From: Diphasiastrum complanatum
Lineage: Eukaryota; Streptophyta; Lycopodiopsida; Lycopodiales; Lycopodiaceae
Direction: 5' to 3'
Length of the DNA: 64,000 bases
Assembly (NCBI GenBank): GCA_029204225.1
Contig: CM055092.1
Coordinates: 41,692,016 to 41,756,015, forward strand
Below, in pieces: positions 9,862 to 21,062 of this stretch. The position numbers and the translations under genes are program-made. The notes beneath the pieces are model-generated. The model ran no database searches. It had not been told where the DNA came from and worked only from the letters and a program-made list of their open reading frames with translations. How positions within the stretch are numbered: the first letter of the stretch is position 1; the number at the start of each line of letters is the position of its first letter.

Positions 9862-11257
9862 TTTTTCGGCAAAATGGTAGGATTAGGAGAATCTGCTCTT
9901 GGAGAAGCCAATAACTTGGATGGGGTGGCCAATTAGCATTTGGAAATTCAAAATGAAGAGCATTCTAATGGAAAAGGAGTTGTGGGACATTGTCATAGGA
10001 GTGGAACAATGCCCAACCACAACTCTCGCAGATATTCACTCATTTGAAAAGAGGGCTCAGAAGACCCTATTGTTGATCAATTTGGTTGTGAAGGATCATG
10101 TCATTGCCCACATTAGTGACGCTGTGACTGCAAGAGGTGCTTGGGAAGCACTCAGGGTGCAATATCAAATGAAAAATCCATCGCGAATGATGTTTCTAAG
10201 GACCAAACTGAACAATATTCGCATGGAAGAAGATGAGAGTGCAAGCTCATTCTTCACACATCAAGAAATTGAGAGATCAAGTCACGACAATTTGGGAGCC
10301 ATTACGAGAGGTAGAATTGGTTTACATGATGACACTAAGTGGATTGTCAGAAAACTTTCAGATGTTTGCTAGGGGCACTGCATCATTTGAAGATCAAGCA
10401 ATGTTGACTAAACGGAAGCATAAGTACAAGAAGCAGCAGAAGAAGCCTAATCCTGACAAAGATGATCAAGGATCGTCATCAAGAAAGAAGAAAAAGGGAA
10501 AATGTCTTTAATGCCAGAAACTAGGACATCGAGCAAGAGATTGTCGCAAGAAAAATGCGGATATCAAGAAGGGAAAAGTGAAGCATATCACTAATTTTGG
10601 TGAAGATGATGCAGAAAGTGACAATGCTGATCCTAGCGCAACATTTGTGATTGCATTGGCATCGAAGGACTTTGTGTACACATTGGTTCATGGATTCAGG
10701 AGCAACGAGACGCATGATGAGCAACAAATCATAGTTCAAGGATCTGAAGTTGACCAAGGATGGGGATAAGGTTCCTCAGGCGAACAAAGATGACTGTCAA
10801 ATTCAAGGAATTGGCACTGTACCAATATGATTTCCTGATGGTCAAATCAAGGTAATCGAAAATGTCTTGTACGTTCCTGGCTTGCAAAAAAGTTTACTCT
10901 CTATTGGAACTATGACTGATCACATGCTAAGGATGGAATCTAGCAACAAGAAGAATCAGGTCCAAGATGTAAAGCATGCTTATAAGGTGATTGTTGATGG
11001 GTTTTTGACAAAACTTGTGAGTTGCATAAGCTAAATGTGGTGGTTTCCAAGTCCAATGGATTAGTGACGACTAAAACTTCTCATAAGCATGTGATCAGTC
11101 ATAGTTCCAATAGAGAGTAAGGGATGCATACTAGGCAAATCACATAGAGAAAAGTTTGACAAGGAGGGCTAAGCTAGTGCACTGTGATTTGTGCGGACCA
11201 ATGAAGACAATGTTGATTGCTGGGGCATTCTACTTAATGACATTTATTGATGATTAT
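9862..11257 (+). pseudogene. Copia gag, protease and integrase start (inverted block)
   Basis: Starts with a short leader and MVGLGESALGEANN (ATG 9874), then after a frameshift WKFKMKSILMEKELWDIV of a UBN2-type Copia gag. A zinc knuckle C-x2-C-x4-H-x4-C near 10502-10545 has a TAA stop between its first two cysteines. It continues with KHITNFGEDDAES, a pre-integrase segment VLYVPGLQKSLLSIGTM, and the integrase start LVHCDLCGPM...MTFIDDY, which stops at 11257. Multiple stops and frameshifts are present. Confidence 0.82.
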
Positions 11258-12354
11258 TAATGAAGCCCAATGAAAGCCTTAAAGTGTAAATGGAAGTGTT
11301 GTTGGTCAACTCCAAGGTCTGACCAAAAACGTTTCAGGCCCTCCCGCCACATGATTTGACCTAAATTGCCAAAAATGGCTCACTTTTTGCGAAACGCTCC
11401 AATGTGGCTTCACTGACTTCCTTGCCCTTAGAACAGTGCAGTTTGACCTCCGATCCGCTTTCTCTCCGCTATACGGTGATCACTTTGTCCGGGATTAGAA
11501 GTACTTGCAAGGTACAATCCATTTCTGCCCTTAATTTGGAGGAAAACGGCTTTTGGACGGCCCTAAATGGAGAAAAGATATAAAAGTTTGGGGCAACAAG
11601 AAATTATGAACTATTTCTTCAACCTGAAGAAAATAGGCTCTTCAAATGAATTTCACCACTTGGGTCCCTTTCAAACTGAAAATTTTGAATGAAATTGAAG
11701 TGTGGTCTGCCCTTCAGGTCCCTTCAAATGAAGTGTGGAGCTAAATCCAAGCAATCTAATGGTTGATTCAGGATCAACGGTCCACGTCGATCCCTCATTG
11801 GCATGTACTCAACCATCCATCAAAGATTTGCTTGATTGGATGGCTTCCAACACATTCGTAGGTCGAAGAGAGTTCCTGGGTGTGCTTAGATCCTTCAAGA
11901 CACACAGTCTTCTCCTTCCTCAGCGCGCGTGACGTCTCTCTCTCTCCCCTATGGAGATGGATCTTCATGGACTGATTGCGCACTATCCTCACCACGGCCT
12001 TCCACAGGCACCGTTGCCCTGCTCCAGTGTCCCTCTCTGGCTTTTTCCAGCTTTGAAAAATGCTTACTACAGCCTGAAATCCAAGGATCTTATGACTATA
12101 AGCCCTAGCCATGTATTTTCCAGCTTACAAAAAGCTATTCTCCACCCTTTTCACAGATTTTTGTCGCAAATCTCCTCTAGTTTGAGGTTGTACTGTTGCT
12201 AGCTACTAGCTGAAATTAACGGCATGTGATTTGGTGCAGCTATAAATAACCTGTTTTCGTAGGAGAATCCTTAGTTTCTTTGAAAAGCTGAGGAGTTTTC
12301 GAGATTTCACATATTCAACCGAAAGAAGATCTTACAAATTGCCTTAGCTCTATA
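11258..12354. other. intron sequence, unclassified
   Basis: No domain is recognised. Open frames on both strands between 11735 and 12200 overlap each other and look like chance. The segment ends at the border of the family B LTR. Confidence 0.4.
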
Positions 12355-12787
12355 GTTACGAATAGAGCCACAACTGATCTAGAGCTAAGCTATGAAAACA
12401 TCACATAAGCAAGACTTAAGCTATGAAAGCAGCACATAAGCAAGACTTAACCCTAGAAAGCAGGAAAGAGAGAGATTAAGGAGGCTAAAGAGAGAGATCA
12501 ATATCATCAGCTGAATAACAAATGACATAGTTTCCCTACATATAGCCAAGAGGAAGCCCTAAAAGGAAGCTTCCGGTGGCTAGGGCCCAACTGGGAGGGA
12601 AAATAGTGCGCCCTCCAAGAAGACCCCCACTCTCCAGTAATATGTCCAAATGGCCTAATAATGAGTAATAAGGCCAAAGGCCAACCATATAGTCTAAGTG
12701 TCACTAATGAATAAAAAAGGGCCCAAGGCCTGCTTATGCATAAAGTAAAGTAAATGTAAATGGACGCGTCGAATGTAATGAGCCGAG
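12355..12787 (-). repeat. family B Gypsy 3' LTR (partial)
   Basis: About 430 bp nearly identical to 32281-32720 and, in reverse complement, to 43882-44182. On the minus strand it contains CTATATGTAGGG (TATA-like) and ends GTAAC. At its upstream side (12788) it is fused directly to RT sequence, so a deletion removed RNase H, integrase and the LTR start. Confidence 0.8.
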
Positions 12788-13763
12788 AACATACGAACAT
12801 GATGAATATCAGTTGGTATAGGCCAATCCTGGATGGCCTGAACCTTATGAGGATCCAGACAAATGTGGCCATTACAAACAAGAAAACCAAGAAACTCGAT
12901 CTCGGCAACAACAAAAGAACATTTAGATAACTTAGCAAATAACTGGTGATGTACAAGTAACTGAAATACAAAGCAAGAGACTGGCTAAAAATAAGAATAT
13001 CATCAAACTAAACCAAGACACAATGACCAAGAAGCGGACGCATGACGTTATTCATCACATTCTGGAACGTAGGAGGGCCATTAGTAACACCAAAAGGAAG
13101 AACACGAAATTCATATAAACCAAGATGAGTACGAAAAGCAGTCTTATGTTTGTCAGAAGGGTGCATCCTGATTTGGTAATATCCAGAACGAAGGTCTATC
13201 TTGGAAAAGATTTTAGAGGTACCAAGCTGGTCAAAGAGGTCATCCATGTGTGGAATAGGGTACTGATTACGAATAGTCAACTTATTTAAAGCACGGTAAT
13301 CAATACAAAGACATTTGGTACCAACTTATTTACTAACAAGGAGAACAGGGGCACCGAAAGGGCTGTGACTAGGAACAATGAGACCCTGATCTAACAAGGC
13401 AGTAATATGGAGCTCAAGCTCATCACGCTCAGATCGAGACATACGATAAGGGGGACGGGAAGGAGGAGCAGAACCAGGACGCAAGTCAATATGATGGTTC
13501 ACGTCACGTAATGGTGGTAGCGTCGTAGGTTCTGAAAAGACAAAAGCATACTGATGTAATAAGTCAGAGATCACCTGAGGAACAACTGCTGGAGTAGAAA
13601 CTGGAGGAATTGGTACTGCCCGCTGAACACATAATAAGGCTGCACAATGAGCCTTCGGCAGGCTGCGAATAAATTGCTTCCCAGTAATCATTTTACAAGT
13701 AGAGGTGAGGAAGTCCTCCAAATCCAAGGTACAGCCTCCAAATGTCCTCCAAGCAACCTGCAA
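12788..13763 (-). pseudogene. family B Gypsy reverse transcriptase fragment
   Basis: On the minus strand: [77 protein letters not shown] (other phase), [35 protein letters not shown], then a stop just before FDDIL (13008) and a decayed palm/thumb with DPHKVQAIQDWPIPTDI. This is Ty3/Gypsy RT. It shows that full pol existed in family B, unlike the copy at 39950-43833. It is cut at about 13690 from its own protease by the unclassified insertion and the young Gypsy. Confidence 0.85.
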
Positions 13764-14581
13764 GCTTCAGGATGCTCCCCAACTCCAAGCTAGGATGCCT
13801 CCACCTGCAAGTAAGGATCTGCAAGCCTCCAAGGATCTCTCCTCCACCTGTGTCCCTACTCTTTAAACACAAAGATAGATAACAAGCTGGCCTCAAGTAT
13901 TCACCACCCAACCATAGCTAGATCCAAGCTCCAAGCAAGACCTATCTAGCACCCCCTTGCTAACCATAAACAAATCACAAGCATACCACAACACTCCATA
14001 GCATACTCAAGATCCAAACCCTACTTATGTCCCATACCATAACCAAGATCCAAACCTTAAGCATACTACCACAAGAAAGCACTCTACACACTAGTAGCAA
14101 CACTAGAGCACAAGCAAAGCAAACAAGAGAGATCTCTCTCTCCCAATGGGCGCCCTACTACCCTCATATAGATGGCCCATGGACCCCTCCAATGCACTAT
14201 GGAGTTCCATGCTCATCCAATGAGACAGAGAGAAGCCTAGGGGAGTTAAAGAATCTCCATAGGCTTATGGAAGGTCAAGAGACTCCTTCCATAACCTATG
14301 ACTCTTTGAATGCCTTTCTTGTGGGAGTTGGGAACTCAATGGACACTTTAGAAGGGTGCCCTCCTACTAGGTCCCATTGCCCAAGTTGTGCATATATACT
14401 TTGGTCCTAGACAATTAAGTGACATGGTTTAAGGTTAAGGCCCAAGGTTTAGAAAAATAGTCATCCAATGACTTCTAACACCTCTCTAGGTTCCATACCT
14501 CCATCCAAGGCATAGACACCTACTTGCCCTTAACCAAGGACACTAGTACCTTAATCTAAGGTACCTATCCTTAATACTAAG
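13764..14581. other. unclassified insertion, left part
   Basis: This DNA separates family B RT (below about 13690) from family B protease (above about 21063) and therefore inserted into family B before Gypsy A copy 1 inserted into it. It is low in coding signal and rich in 'ctccaa' and 'aagcat' motifs. Its right edge near 14480-14586 resembles 20930-21010 (both hold imperfect 'ccatacctcca...aaggtat...tacccttaat' runs). It could be an LTR or a non-autonomous element; the exact borders are unclear. Confidence 0.5.
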
Positions 14582-14586
14582 GGTAC

Positions 14587-14944
14587 TGTTACGAGCTCGT
14601 AACCAGTGCCGAACCCTAGAGAACACAGATAGGTCCGATACCACAGTCAGGGTCGTGTCCAGCGTACATGACCAACAGGGCAAGACAGTGTGAGTAGTGT
14701 GCCCCAGCACGGTCCATAGCCATGGCGGGCCTAACACAGCCTAGGGACCCTGTCAGCAGGATAGGGCCCCCAGTTGGGTCCCGACGTGCAGTCGGCCACG
14801 TCAGTGCCACGTGGCCGACACTTGGCAGTAGCATGCTACCAGTCCTCACACTGGGCTAGGAGGGGCTTACTCTATATCAGGGAGTAGGCAAGGTTGGGTG
14901 GATTAGTGAGTGTTTGCCCTACTGTGGTGTTAGGATCTATTACA
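14587..14944 (+). repeat. family A 5' LTR
   Basis: 358 bp with TG...CA ends. It contains TCTATATCAG near 14870 as a TATA-like candidate. It differs from the 3' LTR only in 'aggtccgata' versus 'aggtcagata'. Confidence 0.93.
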
Positions 14945-14945
14945 C

Positions 14946-14957
14946 TGGTATCAGAGC
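14946..14957 (+). promoter_or_regulatory. primer binding site (initiator Met-tRNA)
   Basis: TGGTATCAGAGC, one base after the LTR, is complementary to the 3' end of plant initiator Met-tRNA, the primer for minus-strand DNA synthesis. Confidence 0.9.
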
Positions 14958-15747
14958 CATCTCCATCCTAGGGAGTTCAGGACAGCAGTAGAGAAAGCTA
15001 TCAGAAGATAGGAAGTGTTTCTCAGATTCTCAGAGAGGAATAGAGGAGGAGGATCGCTGTAGGAGCAGCCTTCAAACTTCTGATTTCCACTGAGAAATCA
15101 CAGTAGCAAGGAGTTAGATTCCAAGTGTAGGTAACTCGCTGAAAAAACAGCTGTTTCTCACTGAGTTCAGAGGATTCTCTATAGTTTTCCCAGCGAAATT
15201 AGAGTAGGAAGAAGCCAGCACTTCCATCGCTGTACAGTCAGAGACCTACATCCGATTTCCAGGGAAAAAGTTACTGGTTCTCAGCGAGTTGGAAGCCAAA
15301 AAAGAGGAGCAGGGCCAGCGCTGCCAGTGCTTCTGAAAATCTGGTTTTTCAACAAGTTTTTGGGCCCCAACGTCAGAGATTTGGAGCAAGAGGATTCCTA
15401 CCAGATCAGCGAGTAGGAGACTTCTGAAATTTCAGAACTCAGAAGGGTTTTTGGACTTCAGATTTGCCTTTTTGTGGACAAGTTGGATTGCAATCAGACC
15501 AACGAGCTACTATCCTCAAAAAACCGGGAAATTTAGTACCGTTTTGAAGCCTCAAACTGGCATTTTTCGGAACAGCAGGTCTGAAATCTTTGGGAAAAGA
15601 GCTGAAAGGGTTCCTCTTCATTCTTTCTTTGGAAGTACAGTCCTCAGAAACAGCTAAGTCATCTTTCCTTTCCCTTGTACAGTTGTAAATTAGTCTTTTA
15701 GACTTTTTTCCTTCAGAAGTTAAGGTAGCTCTCTTTCAGTTTCGAAG

Positions 15748-18700
15748 ATGACCACTCCTCAGGGACCTGATCAACCCCAGGAGAGAGGCTTCGACGAACT
15801 TGAAACAGAAGCCTTGGCTTACAGAAAAGGGAAGGAACCTATGGAAGTAGAAGAACAGGAACAGTTCGCCGAAGAACTGGACGAACTGGTTACCAAGGAG
15901 CAGTTCCTCCAATTGGTAACAGAGGTGGATGAACTGAAGCTGGCATTAGCCAATTTCAAGTCCAGTGTGGACGACTCGTTCGCTGAACTCAAAAACTTGA
16001 TTTTGAGTTCCGCGAAAGGAAGCCTTCCCTCCACTTCTCAGTTATCCCCTTCTCCACTTCCATCAGTTTCGGGTGAGACTTTACGGTCTCACCCCAGTGT
16101 TTTTAAAGATTTAAAGCCTCCTACTTTTAATGGGGAAGAGAAGGATAGAAATGCAGATATTCTACAAACCTTCCTCAGCAAATGGAAGAACATTCATGCT
16201 CTTAAACAGACCCCTGACCATTTGCAAGCAATTGAGGCCAGTCTTTCTTTAGGGCCTATGGCCTATAAGTGGTGGTTAAATCTCCAGGAGACTGGGCAGA
16301 CTCCCCGGTCATGGAAAGCTTTTGAAGAAGCTTTCCTAAGAGAATTTCTACCAGAAAATGAACTTGATAGAGCCTGGGAAGCCTGGGAAAGAACAGTAAT
16401 GGACAAGTCCCTCATCCAATATATCTCGCAGTATCGAGAGGCAATTTTAAAGATTAAAAATATGGATGACTATCAAAAAATCAAGGGATTTGTCCGTGGC
16501 CTCAAAGATGAATATAAAGTAGAGGTCCAGAGAAACTCGCCTACTACCCTTAAGCAAGCTCTCAGATATGCTCAAATCTATGATGATTCAGTGGGTAGGA
16601 AGAGAGCGAGACAGCAACCACTTTCTGAGCAGCTTCCTCAGAAAGACTTTCAATTTAAAAAGAAATTTTTAAAAAGAAAGAAAGAAGATAAATTTAAAGG
16701 TGAAGCTCCTCAGAAACGCCCTTCACTCATACAACCCTTAAAACCAGATGATTTTGAGAAAGCCAAACAAGAACGTTTGTGCTTTGTGTGTATGGGCAAG
16801 GGACACACAGTCAGACAGTGTCCCAAGGGGCCTTTCACTAAAAAAGATAAGAAAGATAAAAAACAAGTTCATCTTGTTCAGACTGTATGTTTCCCCAGTG
16901 ACTCGGCAGCTTCCGAGATCAAAGTGTATCATGAAGATCATGAACACTGTTGCCAGCTGACCTCTGCAATGCTAGCGAGACCCTTCAGCTTTGGGCCGCA
17001 TGACCTAGTACGTATGCATGGGAAAGTTGGTAACCAGTCAGTAAGAGTCATGGTTGATGATGGGGCAACCCATAATTTCATCAACCACACCCTGGTTAAA
17101 AAGCTTAAACTACCAGAAGTACCTAGTCAGCATAGGTACATAGTTTCATTAGCTAAGGGTGAAGATAAAAAAATATGGGAAACTATGGTAAGTAAGTTAA
17201 ACCTTGGTATTCAGGGGTACCAAGATCAAATAAACTTTCAGATAATGCACCTGGATCGAACAGACATTGTTCTCGGGAGAGATTGGCTCTACAGTTTAGG
17301 ACCTTCCCTCCACAGAAACTATCAGGAGAACACCCTCAGCTTTCAGTATAAAGGCCGAGAGATCCAGTTGCATGGGGAGCATGATGTTCCCAACAGCCCT
17401 ATGGTCTGCAGTTCAGAGCTCTGTCAGCTAATCGGAGACGAAGACCATCAGGTATTCTTATGTGACTTTCAGTTTATTCCTGAAGTTTCTATTTCCAGTT
17501 CTATTCAGCAGAAAATCAGTAAATTAGAAACTTTATTGTCTAAATTTAAAGATGTTTTTCCTGAAGATTTGCCACATGGTTTACCACCTAGCAGAGAGGT
17601 AGATCATGTAATAAACCTAGTACCAGGTACAACACCTGTTTCTAAACCTCCGTATCGGGTCAGCCGAACAGAGGATGAAGAAATAACTAGGCAGTTAACA
17701 GACTATCTTGGGAAAGGCCAAATTCAGACCAGTAGTTCACCATGGGCCTCACCAGTCCTATTGGTGAAAAAGAAGGAGGGGTCTATGCGTCTTTGCGTAG
17801 ATTACAGAGCCCTCAATAAAGTCACAATTAAGAATAAATACCCTATGCCTCGGGCAGACGAGTTGTTTGATCAACTCGACGGGGCTAAGTTTTTCAGTAA
17901 AATAGACCTTAGATCGGGATATCATCAAGTCCGTATAAAATCGGAAGATGTCTCAAAAACAGCCTTTAGGACTCGTCACGGTCATTATGAGTTTAAGGTG
18001 ATGCCATTTGGGCTCACAAATGCTCCAGCTACCTTTATGACCTTGATGAACAGTGTCCTCAGACCATACTTGGGTAAATTTGTAGTCGTATTTTTAGATG
18101 ACATCCTCGTTTACAGCAAAACCAGGAAGGAGCATCTAAAACACCTCAGAAAGGTGTTTCGACTGCTCAGAAAGCATAAGCTTTATGCTAAACAATCCAA
18201 GTGTGAATTCTTCGTTGAAGAAATAGCATATTTGGGTCACATTATCTCTTCAGATGGGATTAAGATGGACCCAAATAAGGTTAAAGCCATACTCAGTTGG
18301 CTGAGACCTCAGAATATTTTGGAACTTCAAATCTTTCTTGGTCTGGCGGGATATTACAGACGATTTGTCAAGGAATATGCTCAGATAGCAGTCCCTATGA
18401 CAAATCTCCTTAAGGGGAAGGGAAAGGAGTTCATTTGGGAGTCCGCACAACAGGAGAGCTTTGATGCTCTCAAAACAGCCTTAGCTACAGCACCAGTTTT
18501 AAAGGTCGTCGACCCCAATCAGCCATTTGTGGTCGAAACAGATGCTAGCGACTTTGCAGTAGGTGCTGTGCTAACTCAGGGTGGACGACCAGTTGCGTTC
18601 GAGAGTAAAAAACTCGAGCTAGCACAGACTAGGTATAGTGCCTATGAAAAGGAACTCTTTTCTATAGTCCATGCCCTTAAAACTTGGAGGCATTATTTGT

Positions 18701-20535
18701 ATGGTGCCAACTTTGAGGTCCTGACAGACCATGAGAGTCTCAGATACCTTTGCAATCAACCTGAGCTTAGAGGTCGGAAAGCTCGTTGGGCAGAGTTGAT
18801 GCAAGAGTTTGACATGTCTATCAGATATAGGCGTGGAAAATTCAATACAGTAGCAGATGCCCTTAGCAGAATGCCTATGATAAACGAGCTGAGTTTTACT
18901 CAGATTCGTAATGAGTTACTCGAGTCCTTGAGAGGGAAATGCCAGCATGATGCATTCTTCTCTATTATCTGGAACTCAGTCCAGAACAGACAGTTACAGA
19001 CTCCAGAACCAGTTCCCGGGGCTGGTGCCAGTTCATCCAAGAATACGGCAGCTTTCGTTGAGGATGATAATGAGTCCGAGTATACGTCGTCAGATGACGT
19101 TGAGGATTCTGAGCCTGTATTACCCAAGCAAACCCCAGTGGTTGAGGGTCAGTTGACTCAAGAATTCAAATGGAAACAGTATTCCATTCAGGATGAGTAC
19201 TTGCTCTATAGAGATAGAGTATGTGTCCCCAATTCAGAGGATTATAGGCAGCAGGTCCTATATGAATGTCATGACAATCCTAGCGCGGGACACCCAGGCA
19301 TACAGAAGACCTATGAGCTTCTTCGTAGGCAATTTTTCTGGCCCAGTATGAAAAGGGACGTCCACCAGTATGTAACCAGTTGCCAGAAATGTCAAGTAAG
19401 TAAAGCAGAGCGTTTAAAGGCAGGAGGGTTGTTGCATCCCTTAGAAATACCAGCTGGTAAATGGGAGAGTATCTCCATGGATTTTATAGTAGGCCTGCCT
19501 AAAACCCAAAAGGGTAATGACGCTATATGGGTCACAGTTGACCGTCTGACCAAAATGGCTCATTTTATTCCGACCAAAACAACCGTTAGAGCTCCAGAGT
19601 TAGCGAGGTTGTTTGTAGACGGGCTATTTAAATTGTACGGTCTACCTTCCGGCATAGTCAGCGACCGGGACAGTAAGTTTACTGGAAATTTTTGGAAGGC
19701 AGTATTCCATCATCTCCATACTAAACTTAATATGAGTACCACCGACCATCCACAGACGGACGGTCAAACAGAAAGGGTAAATCAAGTGCTGGAGGATATG
19801 CTTCGTGCATACGTCAGCAAGAGGCAGACTAATTGGGAGGAGTATCTCTCAATATTAGAGTTTGCTTACAACAGTACCAAACATTCAGCTACGGGATACA
19901 GCCCATTTATGCTGATGTACGGTTTTCAGCCACGCTCACCCACAGCTGTAGGGTTTAAACAAGAAAAAGTTGAAGCAGCCAGAAACTTTTTAGAAGACCT
20001 AAACCAGATGATAGAACATGCTAAGCGTAGCATTAGACAATCCCAGGATCGAGCCAGGCATTATGCAGATCCACACAGACGGGATGTGCAGTTCTCCACT
20101 GGTGAGAAAGTCTACTTGAGAGTCCCAGTTGACTCTAAAACCCTCAAATCAGGAGTGTGTGCTAAGTTGTCTCCAAGGTATTGTGGTCCCTTTACCATCA
20201 GTAGGAGACTAGGCGAGGTCACCTATGAACTAGAACTCCCACACAGCAGTAAGGTTTTTCCAGTTTTTCATGTAAGTCAGTTACGAAAAGCCTTAACCAG
20301 ATCAGATAATCTGGTAGGGGACAGTGTTCTAGTTCTCCCATTGGATCCTCAACAACCTCCACATGAACCAGAGGAAATTCTTGATAGTAGAGAGACGCAG
20401 ACTCGTCATACTCTATACCGAGAATATCTGGTTAAGTGGAATGATCAGCCTGTTGAGAATGCCACTTGGGAAAGAGGCAGCGTCCTTCGCAAGATTTTTC
20501 CAGACTTTGTCTTAGAGGACCAAGACGGTTCTTAA
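15748..20535 (+). CDS. gag-pol polyprotein, Ty3/Gypsy chromovirus
   Basis: A single 1595-residue frame starting [15 protein letters not shown]. Gag (about 1-340) ends in a zinc knuckle [14 protein letters not shown] (about residue 344). The protease has [12 protein letters not shown] (about 434), with DDG where DSG/DTG is usual. RT has [32 protein letters not shown] and [12 protein letters not shown] (about 780). RNase H has [16 protein letters not shown]. The integrase has an HHCC finger (GHPGIQ...CQKCQ), then [17 protein letters not shown] and [11 protein letters not shown], and the C-terminus is chromodomain-like ([16 protein letters not shown]). All key motifs are present, so this copy may be autonomous. 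Confidence 0.95.
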   Translation: MTTPQGPDQPQERGFDELETEALAYRKGKEPMEVEEQEQFAEELDELVTKEQFLQLVTEVDELKLALANFKSSVDDSFAELKNLILSSAKGSLPSTSQLSPSPLPSVSGETLRSHPSVFKDLKPPTFNGEEKDRNADILQTFLSKWKNIHALKQTPDHLQAIEASLSLGPMAYKWWLNLQETGQTPRSWKAFEEAFLREFLPENELDRAWEAWERTVMDKSLIQYISQYREAILKIKNMDDYQKIKGFVRGLKDEYKVEVQRNSPTTLKQALRYAQIYDDSVGRKRARQQPLSEQLPQKDFQFKKKFLKRKKEDKFKGEAPQKRPSLIQPLKPDDFEKAKQERLCFVCMGKGHTVRQCPKGPFTKKDKKDKKQVHLVQTVCFPSDSAASEIKVYHEDHEHCCQLTSAMLARPFSFGPHDLVRMHGKVGNQSVRVMVDDGATHNFINHTLVKKLKLPEVPSQHRYIVSLAKGEDKKIWETMVSKLNLGIQGYQDQINFQIMHLDRTDIVLGRDWLYSLGPSLHRNYQENTLSFQYKGREIQLHGEHDVPNSPMVCSSELCQLIGDEDHQVFLCDFQFIPEVSISSSIQQKISKLETLLSKFKDVFPEDLPHGLPPSREVDHVINLVPGTTPVSKPPYRVSRTEDEEITRQLTDYLGKGQIQTSSSPWASPVLLVKKKEGSMRLCVDYRALNKVTIKNKYPMPRADELFDQLDGAKFFSKIDLRSGYHQVRIKSEDVSKTAFRTRHGHYEFKVMPFGLTNAPATFMTLMNSVLRPYLGKFVVVFLDDILVYSKTRKEHLKHLRKVFRLLRKHKLYAKQSKCEFFVEEIAYLGHIISSDGIKMDPNKVKAILSWLRPQNILELQIFLGLAGYYRRFVKEYAQIAVPMTNLLKGKGKEFIWESAQQESFDALKTALATAPVLKVVDPNQPFVVETDASDFAVGAVLTQGGRPVAFESKKLELAQTRYSAYEKELFSIVHALKTWRHYLYGANFEVLTDHESLRYLCNQPELRGRKARWAELMQEFDMSIRYRRGKFNTVADALSRMPMINELSFTQIRNELLESLRGKCQHDAFFSIIWNSVQNRQLQTPEPVPGAGASSSKNTAAFVEDDNESEYTSSDDVEDSEPVLPKQTPVVEGQLTQEFKWKQYSIQDEYLLYRDRVCVPNSEDYRQQVLYECHDNPSAGHPGIQKTYELLRRQFFWPSMKRDVHQYVTSCQKCQVSKAERLKAGGLLHPLEIPAGKWESISMDFIVGLPKTQKGNDAIWVTVDRLTKMAHFIPTKTTVRAPELARLFVDGLFKLYGLPSGIVSDRDSKFTGNFWKAVFHHLHTKLNMSTTDHPQTDGQTERVNQVLEDMLRAYVSKRQTNWEEYLSILEFAYNSTKHSATGYSPFMLMYGFQPRSPTAVGFKQEKVEAARNFLEDLNQMIEHAKRSIRQSQDRARHYADPHRRDVQFSTGEKVYLRVPVDSKTLKSGVCAKLSPRYCGPFTISRRLGEVTYELELPHSSKVFPVFHVSQLRKALTRSDNLVGDSVLVLPLDPQQPPHEPEEILDSRETQTRHTLYREYLVKWNDQPVENATWERGSVLRKIFPDFVLEDQDGS

Positions 20536-20546
20536 GGGGGAGGGAG
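20536..20546 (+). other. polypurine tract
   Basis: GGGGGAGGGAG directly upstream of the 3' LTR, the plus-strand primer for reverse transcription. Confidence 0.8.
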
Positions 20547-20904
20547 TGTTACGAGCTCGTAACCAGTGCCGAACCCTAGAGAACACAGATAGGTCAGATA
20601 CCACAGTCAGGGTCGTGTCCAGCGTACATGACCAACAGGGCAAGACAGTGTGAGTAGTGTGCCCCAGCACGGTCCATAGCCATGGCGGGCCTAACACAGC
20701 CTAGGGACCCTGTCAGCAGGATAGGGCCCCCAGTTGGGTCCCGACGTGCAGTCGGCCACGTCAGTGCCACGTGGCCGACACTTGGCAGTAGCATGCTACC
20801 AGTCCTCACACTGGGCTAGGAGGGGCTTACTCTATATCAGGGAGTAGGCAAGGTTGGGTGGATTAGTGAGTGTTTGCCCTACTGTGGTGTTAGGATCTAT
20901 TACA
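20547..20904 (+). repeat. family A 3' LTR
   Basis: 358 bp, paired with 14587-14944 and followed by the TSD GGTAC (20905-20909). Confidence 0.93.
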
Positions 20905-20909
20905 GGTAC

Positions 20910-21062
20910 CCCTTATCCAAAGGTCACGTGACTCCATACCTCCAACTAAGGTATAGTCACTTGCCTGCCCTTATCCAAGGGCACATACCCTTAATCCTAA
21001 GGGTACCTTGCCATTTAGCCCCCAACACTAAATGGACTATTAGGGGTCTGAAGTCCTGCTAG
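20910..21062. other. unclassified insertion, right part
   Basis: The short continuation of the segment 13764-14581 on the other side of Gypsy A copy 1. It contains runs such as 'ccttaatcctaagggtacc' related to the sequence before the left TSD. The minus-strand family B protease resumes near 21063. Confidence 0.45.

Larger units (their letters stand above)
7764..11257 (-). mobile_element. degenerate Ty1/Copia element with in-place inverted blocks
   Basis: From high to low coordinate the blocks follow the canonical Copia order: gag-PR-integrase start (9862-11257, plus), rest of integrase and linker (8940-9861, minus), RT (8004-8915, plus), RNase H (7764-7976, minus). Turning 9862-11257 around joins FIDDY to (C)RKTWIY, which are consecutive in Copia integrases. 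This argues for one minus-strand element with inversions rather than several insertions. No LTRs were recognised. Confidence 0.65.
14587..20904 (+). mobile_element. intact Ty3/Gypsy chromovirus (family A copy 1), young
   Basis: A complete LTR retrotransposon: LTRs 14587-14944 and 20547-20904 (358 bp each, TGTTACG...ATTACA, one visible difference, C/A, out of 358), 5-bp TSD GGTAC at 14582-14586 and 20905-20909, PBS TGGTATCAGAGC at 14946, leader about 790 bp, one uninterrupted 1595-codon gag-pol, and a purine-rich tract just before the 3' LTR. Near-identical LTRs mean recent insertion and possible competence. It lies antisense to the host gene inside the 35-kb intron. Confidence 0.95.

Noticed and set aside
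11735-12202. Frames on both strands (65-105 codons)
   Set aside because: Mutually overlapping, no domain, no conserved motif.
14543-14849. Antisense frames such as MLGPPWLWTVLG, repeated at 20512, 22882 and 31291
   Set aside because: They recur only because the family A LTR recurs; they lie within LTRs and have no independent support.
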